Of a stretch of DNA of 56,737 nt, positions 26,814 to 34,461 are shown one piece after another; within the stretch, counting starts at the first letter, position 1; every line of letters begins with the position of its first letter. This DNA is from Bacteroidota bacterium. GTDB lineage: Bacteria; Bacteroidota; Bacteroidia; Bacteroidales; Bacteroidaceae. A program made the position numbers and the translations under genes. A model generated the notes under the pieces. That model searched no databases and was not told where the DNA came from. It saw only the letters and a list, made by a program, of their open reading frames with translations. The DNA is taken from the NCBI GenBank assembly GCA_023458215.1, contig JAEXAJ010000151.1, positions 1 to 56,737 of the forward strand, in the 5' to 3' direction.

Positions 26814-29171
26814 TTATTTCAACATCAGCCTTATCTCATAGATGGCAGGTGTTTCTTTTGAATGATTGGTGCTGACTTTTACTTCCACTGTTTCAGTAAG
26901 AACCGGTTGCGGAATATCCAATGTTTGGGTAGTCAGTTCATTGACCGGTTCGGCTTTCAGTATTCCGGCTTCTTGGCCGTTTATAAGAATGCGGGCGTCA
27001 TTGTCATTAGTTGCCTTGAAAGTGATTTTAACTTTGGAAACTTTTTTGCCGTTTGCCCTCATGCGGTAGCTGAACCAACCGTTACCGTTTCCTGCTTTAC
27101 GCCAATGCTTGTCATCGTCGGTGCCGGCATAAGAGGAGGCGGACTGGAAGAAATGATCGCTTTCGGGCTGTTGCTCGCCACAAACTACATGGTCGGTTGT
27201 AACGGCATCGAGGGCGATACGTGCTTGCTCTTCACGTGCCAATCTTTCGGTCATTTCATTTACTTCCTGTGCCGAGAGTACAGGCCAATAGACCATATAG
27301 CGGCATTCGTGTAACCGGAAGAAAGGTTCCAGCTTCATGCCTTCGTACTGGCTGGGATAAACACCTGTTAATGTAAACGCCAGTTCTTTGCCTTCTACTT
27401 TATGAAGATGAGACAGTATATCCTTCTTGCTGCCCACAATGGCAGGCATGTTCTGCAGGGGAAGTCGCTGTCCGGCAGCTATATGCCCTCCACGACTGTC
27501 ATCGGCAAACAGACCTGCCTGATTTTGTGTTCCTAAGCGCGAAGCCAGGACGATAGGACCGTATAAGATAGAGTAATTGGCGGAGTTATCGGGTAGAGGC
27601 ATTGCACGAAGATGCATCGGCATTTCCAGCTTTACGGCATCGCCTTTATTCCATGCACGGCGCAGCAGGAGGTAGTTATTCGATACTTCTATAGTCTGTG
27701 GTTGTCCGTTTACCGACAAACGCACTTCTTGACGGTTTGCCCATTCAGGTAGGCGGAAGTGTAGGGAGAATGTACTACCGTTCTTCCGTGGAGATACAAC
27801 GAGGGTAGTAGCTTCTTCATCCGGGAAGTCGGTCTTTTGCTCTATCTGTGTCTCGCCCCATTGTAGGGTGGAGGGGATAAAGAGATTCACATACAGATTA
27901 TCATCTTTGTGGGCATAAATCATTTCACCATAGCGGGCGTGATTTTCCATTCCCGAACCTACACAGCACCAGAAACTGGTTTGTGGCTGTGAATATACCC
28001 GGTAATGCCCCGAACGCATGGGGGTGAAGTAGACAAATCCCCCCTGAACAGGGTCTTGTGTGGAGAGGATATGGTTATAAAGCGCACGTTCGTAGTAATC
28101 CATATAAGAAGCATCGGCGCTGGTCTGATACAACATTCCGGTCAGTCGAAGCATATTATAAGTATTGCAAGTTTCCGGTCCTTGTTCGCTCGTCAGCATG
28201 CTGCTGAAATTGTCGGCTGGGTGGAAGTGCTCGCGTACACTATTACCGCCGATGCTGATGCTGCGGTGGTTTACTACTTCTTTCCAGAAGTAATCGGCTG
28301 CCTCGTCCCATTTATGATTGCCTTCTACATCGGCAATGCGTTTGAAACCTATCACTTTGGGGATTTGTGTGTTGGCATGCAGGCCGGTCAGTTTGTCTTC
28401 CTGCTGCAACAGGGGTTGTAAGATTCGTTGGTGTGAGAAGCGATGGGCCAGTTGCAGATAACGCTTGTCGTGAGTGATGGCGGCTACATCGGCAAAGACT
28501 TCGTTCAGTCCTCCATGCTCGCTTCGCAGCATGTCTTGCAGTTGCTCGTCGCTGAGGTTGGAAGTGAGTCGAAGCATCCAGTCAGTCAGTTTCACCAGCA
28601 TTTCGCAGGCGTCTTTGCTGCCGGTTTGCAAGTAGGCGTCGCGCAGACCTGCATAAATCTTATGAATATTATACAATGGCACCCATTTCTTGTTCAGACT
28701 GAAACCGTCAGCCTGAATATTACCTTGTGCTATGTCGTTCCACATAATACGCCCTCCGGGAACTCCGCAGAGATATCCGTCTCCGGCAGCGTCCTGGCAG
28801 GCTTTCAGTTCACTCAGCATGTAGTCCAGACGGTGTTTTATCTCTTGGTTGCCGGTGGCGGCATACATATAAGAGAGAGCTGACAGATAATGCCCGCCAA
28901 TGTGCCCGTCTAACCCCGTATTCTCCCAGTTGGTGTAGTTATCGGCTTTCGGGGTGAGTCCTGCTTCTTTGAGGTAGGGAGCCAGAAGTCGATCCGGGTT
29001 TAATGCCAACAAGTAGCAGATGTCGAGGTCTTCGGCATGCTTGAAGGGGCTTGCGGTGAGGCGTACACTACTGACAGGAAAACTCTCTGCTTTAGGCACA
29101 AACTGGGCTTGTACTACGGTTGAGGCAGATACTAAGAGGGAAATGGATAAAAGTTTTTTTACTATATTCAT
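26814..29171 (-). CDS. Beta-L-arabinofuranosidase-like glycoside hydrolase (GH127/GH146, DUF1680)
   Basis: A 785-residue exported enzyme (signal peptide 1-22). An (alpha/alpha)6 barrel covers about 35-440, followed by beta-sandwiches and a C-terminal domain of about 120 residues like DUF6805. The zinc-cysteine active site of this group is intact: Glu333 and Cys335 in GPETCNTYN, and Cys402-Cys403 in SFWCCVGSG, matching the Glu-x-Cys and Cys-Cys pattern of HypBA1, where the first of the pair is the nucleophile. The family hydrolyses beta-L-arabinofuranosides; other specificities exist. It follows the PUL B susD by 196 bases with a hairpin region between, so it is probably in that operon. An arabinofuranosidase next to uronic-acid lyases is unusual. 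Confidence 0.87.
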   Translation of the reverse strand: MNIVKKLLSISLLVSASTVVQAQFVPKAESFPVSSVRLTASPFKHAEDLDICYLLALNPDRLLAPYLKEAGLTPKADNYTNWENTGLDGHIGGHYLSALSYMYAATGNQEIKHRLDYMLSELKACQDAAGDGYLCGVPGGRIMWNDIAQGNIQADGFSLNKKWVPLYNIHKIYAGLRDAYLQTGSKDACEMLVKLTDWMLRLTSNLSDEQLQDMLRSEHGGLNEVFADVAAITHDKRYLQLAHRFSHQRILQPLLQQEDKLTGLHANTQIPKVIGFKRIADVEGNHKWDEAADYFWKEVVNHRSISIGGNSVREHFHPADNFSSMLTSEQGPETCNTYNMLRLTGMLYQTSADASYMDYYERALYNHILSTQDPVQGGFVYFTPMRSGHYRVYSQPQTSFWCCVGSGMENHARYGEMIYAHKDDNLYVNLFIPSTLQWGETQIEQKTDFPDEEATTLVVSPRKNGSTFSLHFRLPEWANRQEVRLSVNGQPQTIEVSNNYLLLRRAWNKGDAVKLEMPMHLRAMPLPDNSANYSILYGPIVLASRLGTQNQAGLFADDSRGGHIAAGQRLPLQNMPAIVGSKKDILSHLHKVEGKELAFTLTGVYPSQYEGMKLEPFFRLHECRYMVYWPVLSAQEVNEMTERLAREEQARIALDAVTTDHVVCGEQQPESDHFFQSASSYAGTDDDKHWRKAGNGNGWFSYRMRANGKKVSKVKITFKATNDNDARILINGQEAGILKAEPVNELTTQTLDIPQPVLTETVEVKVSTNHSKETPAIYEIRLMLK

Positions 29172-29222
29172 ATTTGAGTTCTCAAGTGATTTGATTTCTT
29201 TCTGAATGGATATGAGCTAAAT

Positions 29223-29319
29223 GTGATAAAGTGATTGGGTGATAAAGTGATAGTGGGATAATACTCTGTGGCACATAGCGCAGCTACCTTATCACCTTAT
29301 CACTTTATTACCCTATCAC
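29223..29319. repeat. Complex inverted/direct repeat (GTGATAA family)
   Basis: GTGATAAAGTGAT occurs at 29223-29235 and 29239-29251 (16-bp period). Downstream, TTATCACCTTATCAC and CCTATCAC form an imperfect inverted copy (29289-29319). The whole could fold as one stem of about 30 bp with wobble pairs. It lies between the susD stop (29368) and the start of the GH127/146 gene (29171), so it may be an intra-operon processing or attenuation site. Confidence 0.6.
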
Positions 29320-29367
29320 CATTTTTGCTTCATTTCTTCCGCATATTGAATGAATTGCAAGGCTTTT

Positions 29368-30996
29368 TTAATATCCTGGATTCGGCTTCAGATTACTATT
29401 CGTCAGCATTGCCTTATTAGGAATCGGATAAAGATTCTTATTCACATCACTCTTATCATGTGAGAACCATGACAACGTAGTGAATGTGCCGAAGCGTATC
29501 ATATCCTGGCGCCGGCGTCCTTCCTGACAGAACTCCCAACCCAACTCATCCATAAAGCGACCGTATTGGATATTGGCGCCACCTTCGTGAGCGGTCTTAT
29601 AAGAATCCCGACGACCATAGTCGTAGACGCTTCCTTTCGTTAGCTCAGCATCTGTAACTTGTGCTTTCGCCGGATTACCTTTGAATGCACGGGCACGTAC
29701 CTGTGATACCAATGCACCTGCTCCCGGCTGACCAAGACGCATCAAGGACTCGGCCTTCATCATCAATACATCGGCATAACGCAACAAGGGCCAGTCGTTA
29801 CTTAAACGGTTGGTACTGCCGATGGCATACTCAAACTTGCCCCAGCGATATCCGTCGTCTACATCCGACTGGTCGATAGAGGGCACATCTATTGTATAAA
29901 TCAAGGGCTTGCCGTCAATGCTTCGTTTCAATATATCACCGGAGCTTGTGTATTGCTGTCCCTGGATATAATTGTCTTTCATGCGTGAATCATCCGGGTC
30001 GAACGACTCGATGAATTGAGGAATGGCACATACACCTCCCCAAGGACGGGCTGTGAGTTGGTAAGTGTCCTGGTTTTCGGGAGCCAGAGTGTACATGTGG
30101 AAGTCGAAGTCGTTCCATCCTGTCACGTAGATCTCATCGAAAGGCAAGGCGAAGATAATCTCTTTGGAATTCTCGTTCTTGGTAACGAAGATATCTTTCT
30201 GATTGCTTTCCAGAGCATATTCACCTGTTCGTTCGGCGTATTCTATTACCTTGTTGCACTGTTCGATGCAGTTCTGCCATTGCGCTGTGCCCGACCATAC
30301 TTCGGCATTAAGGTACACCTTGGCAAGCAATGTGTGTGCCGCCCATTGGTTGAAGCGACCGTAATAATAACCCCTTGGAGTGTCGGACAACAGACCGATG
30401 TTATCGGTAATCTCCTTCACGATGAAGTCGTACACTTCCTTGCGTGTAGCCTGCTTGGGCAGGGAGGTGTCTTTAAAGTCGGTAACGATGGGCACGTTTC
30501 CGTATAAGTCCACCAAAATATAATAGTACGAGGCACGCAGTACTTTCAACTCGGCTATGAGCTTGTCTTTCGTCTCGCCTTCTACCTGAATCACGTTATC
30601 CTCTATCTGCGACAAGAGGCGGTTGCAGGTGTTCACACCGTTATAAGTACGTTCCCAGCCTTGAATCACTTGGTCGTCTTCGCTGGTCCATACATGCTGG
30701 TGCCAACGCTTGTAGATGTAACCGTCCACCCATCCGATACCATCGCGTGCGGGCAGTACATCCTGGTCGGCACAAAGTTCCTGCGAACGGACAACTCCGT
30801 TCCATTGCAGCAGGGTTTCGCGCCAGGGGATGTAGGCGGCGTTCACCAGGTAACTGATGTCTTTCTCTGTCTTCGGCACATAGTCTTTTGAAACTACCTG
30901 TCCATAACTATCGTGTAATAAACCGGTGCAAGCTGTGTTACTCAGCAATACGGTGGCAATGGCTCCTATGGAGAATATCTTGGTTATTGTTTTCAT
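29368..30996 (-). CDS. SusD/RagB family lipoprotein (PUL B)
   Basis: A 542-residue surface glycan-binding lipoprotein. Signal peptide with lipidated Cys23 (SNTAC). The TPR-type helical core includes LKVLRASYYYILVDLYGNVPIV, a hallmark of the family, and the C-terminal region has EGRRRQDMIRFG and the usual ending NLKPNPGY. It starts 17 bases after the susC stop. It lacks close resemblance to the other two SusDs in the window, so the three pairs are not recent duplicates and probably bind different glycans. Confidence 0.95.
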   Translation of the reverse strand: MKTITKIFSIGAIATVLLSNTACTGLLHDSYGQVVSKDYVPKTEKDISYLVNAAYIPWRETLLQWNGVVRSQELCADQDVLPARDGIGWVDGYIYKRWHQHVWTSEDDQVIQGWERTYNGVNTCNRLLSQIEDNVIQVEGETKDKLIAELKVLRASYYYILVDLYGNVPIVTDFKDTSLPKQATRKEVYDFIVKEITDNIGLLSDTPRGYYYGRFNQWAAHTLLAKVYLNAEVWSGTAQWQNCIEQCNKVIEYAERTGEYALESNQKDIFVTKNENSKEIIFALPFDEIYVTGWNDFDFHMYTLAPENQDTYQLTARPWGGVCAIPQFIESFDPDDSRMKDNYIQGQQYTSSGDILKRSIDGKPLIYTIDVPSIDQSDVDDGYRWGKFEYAIGSTNRLSNDWPLLRYADVLMMKAESLMRLGQPGAGALVSQVRARAFKGNPAKAQVTDAELTKGSVYDYGRRDSYKTAHEGGANIQYGRFMDELGWEFCQEGRRRQDMIRFGTFTTLSWFSHDKSDVNKNLYPIPNKAMLTNSNLKPNPGY

Positions 30997-31013
30997 ATGG
31001 TTATTGTTTATAA

Positions 31014-33962
31014 TTAGAACTTCACGTTTACTCCGAATGTAAATGAGCGTACACTTGGATATCTGTCCCGTGTGTCGTAACCCGGAGTCAGACCGTCGGT
31101 AGATACTTCGGGGTCGATGCCCTTGTAGCCGGTAAGTGTCAAGGCATTGAGTACCGAACCGTACAGGCGGAATGACTTGATGTACTTGCCCAACTGACCG
31201 AAGGTATATCCCAGGGTGATATTGTCAATCTTCCAGTAATCGCCCTTTTCTACATAGTAACTGTTGTATTCCGGCTCCACCTCTGCGCTGAGGGTGTGCT
31301 TGCCGAATACGAGGTCGTTTACAGACTTCAAGCGGTTTTCGTAACGGCTGTTCTTCACATTCTCGTAGTTCATACGACCACCGTTGATGATGTCGAAGCC
31401 GAATGCACCACGCATGGTAATGTTCAGGTCGAAGTTCTTGTAGCGGATGCTGTTGTTCCAGCCTGCATACCACTTGGGAAGGCCGTTGCCGATGACGTGC
31501 TTGTCTTCGGGAGCATGGGTGAAGTCTTTATAATTCACTGGGTTGCCGTTGCGGTCTTCGTATATCCAGCGTCCAGCTTCGTCTACGTCTATCACCTTGA
31601 AGCCATAGAAGTTGCCGATGCTCTCGCCTACCTGTACACGGTGTGAATCGGCTACCTGGCCGGAGTATTCCACCGTACCGGTATTGAAGTAATCATAATC
31701 GGACTTGAATACACTGCCCGACAGGCTGACCAGTTTGTTGGAGTTTGTAGAGAAAGTTCCGGTAGTGCTCCACTCAAAGTCCTTGTTCTGTACAGGAACT
31801 ACCGTTACCAGTACTTCCACACCCCTATTTCTCATCGTACCACCGTTTGCCATGGTCTTGTTGTACAAGTTGGGAGGAGTAGGTACGCTGTATTCGTAAA
31901 TAAGTCCGTCGATATCGCGGCTGTAATAGTCGATAGAACCCGACAGGCGTCCGCCCCATGACGACCAGTCCAGACCGATGTTGGTTTCTTTCTTCTCTTC
32001 CCATTTCAGATCGGGGTTGGCGTTGGATGCGGGAACAATAGTCTGTACCCAACTGCCATTGGCAAAGGCATACGAGCCATACTTCAGCATGGCGATACCC
32101 ATGAATGGATTCTTGGGCTGCGAACCTGTTACACCATAACCCACGCGAAGTTTCAAGTCGTTGAACAGCTTCTGATTCTTCATGAAGTTCTCCTCGGTAA
32201 TTCTCCATCCCACTGAGACGGAGGGAAAAAGCCCCCACGCATTGTCAGTACCCCATAACTGGCTGGCACCTTCGTAACGCAGCGCTCCCATGAACAAGTA
32301 GCGGTTCTTGAATGAGTAAGTGGCACGGCCGAAGAAACCGATCAGATTGGTCACCGTCTTACCCGAGCCAAGTCCTGCTTTGCCATCCTTTGCTGCCGAA
32401 CCGATGCCGATATTGTGCCATCCGCCGAAGTAATCGTCCTGGAAGCCGTAGTTGTCGATCCACATCTCTTCGAAGTCGGACTCGTTGTAACTATAACCAC
32501 CAAGTATGCTGAATTTGTGTGCGTTGATTTCTTTACTGTATTGTGCTGTAAGCTCCATCAGCTTTTCCATGCGGGTATTGGCGCCTACCGATGACCATCC
32601 TGCCAGTCCGTCGCGCAAGGCCGAGATGTGGTTCAATGTTTCGCCATAACCACGGTTCATGTTATCGCGGGTATAAGAGAATACGCCCGATAGGGTAAGG
32701 TCTTTGATAGGATTATAGACGATGTTTCCATTGTAACGCAACTGTGTACGTTTTACGTTACCTTCAGCCTCGTAGAGCAGTGCAAGCGGGTTTTCGTACT
32801 CAAACTTGCTTACGTTCTCGTTCCAACTGCCGTCTTCGTTTCTCACGGGGTCGGTCGGGTTGCGACGAGTAGCTTGGCCATATACCCAGCCGCGGAAGCT
32901 GCCGCCATTGGTAGTAGACTCCATCTGATTCTTCTTGCCGATGATGCCAAACATCAGTTTCAGCTTATCGTCGAACATACGGTGTGTAATCTCGGCACGT
33001 CCCTGGAAGCTCTCGAAGTCGGACTTCTTCATGATACCCTGACGGGAAGAGTAGTTCAGATTGGCCACGTAGTTGGTCTTGGAGTTGCCGCCCATCAATG
33101 ACAAGTTGTGTACATGGCTGAAGGGAGTACGGCTGATTTCTTTTATCCAGTCTGTATCAGCGCCATGGTCCTGGTCGGGGTAGAGGCTGCGGAATTCATC
33201 GGCATTGAGCATTTCGAGCTTCTTCGAGATGAGTGAGGTACTGATATAGCCGTTGTATTCCACTTGGTTGATCTCTGTACCTTTGGCTTGTTTGGTAGTG
33301 ATAAGGATGACTCCGTTCGTACCACGGGTACCGTAGATGGCTGCTGCCGAACCGTCCTTCAATACGTCCACGCTTTCTACGTCTTCGGGGGCTACGGTGT
33401 TGAAGTCACCCGGAATACCGTCGATCAGCACCAACGGGGCGGTATTGGCACCACCAATGGTACTGGTACCGCGGAGCCTGATTTGTGTGCTTCCGGTAGG
33501 GTCGCCGTTGGGATTGGTAATGGCCAATCCGGCTACTTTGCCCTGTATAAGCTGCCCGATGTCCTTTACGGCACCTTTCACGAAGTTATCGGCCTTGACG
33601 CTTGCCACGGAGCTGGTAACGTCGCCTTTGCGCTGGGTACCGTAACCGATGACTACTACTTCATCCAGCATTTCGGTATCTTCGTGGAGGGTGATGTCCA
33701 GAGGTTTCTTATCAGTTATGGAAATCTCTTGAGTGATGTAGCCGATGTAGGAGACCACAAGTACACTTTTTGCCGGAACGTCCAGTGTGAACTTTCCGTC
33801 AAAGTCGGTAATGGTGCCCTGTGTCTTATTGTTCTTTAAAATGATACTGGCACCAATGACCGGCTCGCCGGAGGTGTCTTTTACCTTACCCGTTACTCGT
33901 TGCTGGGCGAGGATTGTTAATGAAAAGCTTAGCATGGTAAGCAACAAAAACAAGTGTTTCAT
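31014..33962 (-). CDS. SusC/RagA family TonB-dependent transporter (PUL B)
   Basis: A 982-residue outer-membrane oligosaccharide importer. Signal peptide 1-19 (TILAQ), carboxypeptidase-regulatory-like domain (about 20-95, GEPVIGASIILKNN), TonB-box region DEVVVIGYGTQRKGDV, plug (about 105-230, VESVDVLKDGSAAAIYGTRG) and beta barrel ending RSFTFGVNVKF. It forms an operon with susD and probably the GH127/146 gene. The regulator upstream on the same strand is the propeller-AraC protein; the 500-base spacer between them contains array C and the promoter. TACTTTG on the minus strand at 34010-34016 is one base short of the -7 consensus. Confidence 0.95.
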   Translation of the reverse strand: MKHLFLLLTMLSFSLTILAQQRVTGKVKDTSGEPVIGASIILKNNKTQGTITDFDGKFTLDVPAKSVLVVSYIGYITQEISITDKKPLDITLHEDTEMLDEVVVIGYGTQRKGDVTSSVASVKADNFVKGAVKDIGQLIQGKVAGLAITNPNGDPTGSTQIRLRGTSTIGGANTAPLVLIDGIPGDFNTVAPEDVESVDVLKDGSAAAIYGTRGTNGVILITTKQAKGTEINQVEYNGYISTSLISKKLEMLNADEFRSLYPDQDHGADTDWIKEISRTPFSHVHNLSLMGGNSKTNYVANLNYSSRQGIMKKSDFESFQGRAEITHRMFDDKLKLMFGIIGKKNQMESTTNGGSFRGWVYGQATRRNPTDPVRNEDGSWNENVSKFEYENPLALLYEAEGNVKRTQLRYNGNIVYNPIKDLTLSGVFSYTRDNMNRGYGETLNHISALRDGLAGWSSVGANTRMEKLMELTAQYSKEINAHKFSILGGYSYNESDFEEMWIDNYGFQDDYFGGWHNIGIGSAAKDGKAGLGSGKTVTNLIGFFGRATYSFKNRYLFMGALRYEGASQLWGTDNAWGLFPSVSVGWRITEENFMKNQKLFNDLKLRVGYGVTGSQPKNPFMGIAMLKYGSYAFANGSWVQTIVPASNANPDLKWEEKKETNIGLDWSSWGGRLSGSIDYYSRDIDGLIYEYSVPTPPNLYNKTMANGGTMRNRGVEVLVTVVPVQNKDFEWSTTGTFSTNSNKLVSLSGSVFKSDYDYFNTGTVEYSGQVADSHRVQVGESIGNFYGFKVIDVDEAGRWIYEDRNGNPVNYKDFTHAPEDKHVIGNGLPKWYAGWNNSIRYKNFDLNITMRGAFGFDIINGGRMNYENVKNSRYENRLKSVNDLVFGKHTLSAEVEPEYNSYYVEKGDYWKIDNITLGYTFGQLGKYIKSFRLYGSVLNALTLTGYKGIDPEVSTDGLTPGYDTRDRYPSVRSFTFGVNVKF

Positions 33963-34009
33963 ACTCGTATTAAATTAAGGGTTAAACATACACTTATTGA
34001 AATTGGGCA

Positions 34010-34043
34010 CAAAGTACCGTTCTTTGCAATAGGTCTTCGCAAA
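34010..34043 (-). promoter_or_regulatory. Possible promoter of susC (PUL B)
   Basis: The minus strand has TACTTTG (34010-34016), a shortened -7 box, and TTTGC (34039-34043) 22 bases further upstream as a possible -33. TTTGC/GCAAA also form an inverted repeat flanking this -33 region. Weak evidence. Confidence 0.3.
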
Positions 34044-34059
34044 TGAATAAAATAAGGAA

Positions 34060-34306
34060 TAGAAACAGAGGAGAGAAATGAATCGAATAGGGGATAGAAA
34101 TAGCTGAAAGGGATGATTGGTGTATTTATTACCCTTATTTGACTAAATTGTAGACCGTCTGTCGGAACCGTTATCGGGATTGTTGAAGAAAGCTGCATAC
34201 TCAATTCTACTTCTCACCAAAGGAGGGGGGGGAAGTTGCTCTGCTAATTCGAGTATAGTACTTTGACGGCATGTTCGTATAGATATGGCAAACTCACTAT
34301 GCGACT
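34060..34306. other. Gene-free part of the regulator-susC spacer
   Basis: No credible gene. It contains an A/G-rich segment on the plus strand (about 34050-34120), a run of eight G at 34225-34232 and otherwise nothing recognisable. Together with array C and the susC promoter it makes up a 500-base spacer. Confidence 0.6.
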
Positions 34307-34383
34307 GAGATAGGAATCATCCACCATGATTGCCACAACCATCCGCCATGATTGCCACAATCATCCGCCATGATTCCTATCTC
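34307..34383. repeat. Array C: three 22-bp units, mirror-symmetric
   Basis: Three units of 22 bases begin at 34316, 34338 and 34360; each carries an ATCAT-type arm, a five-base spacer (CCACC or CCGCC) and ATGAT. The middle left arm is ACCAT, one change. Outer arms GAGATAGGAATCAT (34307-34320) and ATGATTCCTATCTC (34370-34383) are perfect complements. The axis, 34345, is the centre of the middle unit. It lies 78 bases past the stop of the propeller-AraC regulator. Confidence 0.9.
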
Positions 34384-34461
34384 TCCTATACGATAAGCCT
34401 GGATCAGTTGAACCAAGAGATCCATTGACTTCCTGCATGATCTGGCTTGGCGCAGTGGGAG

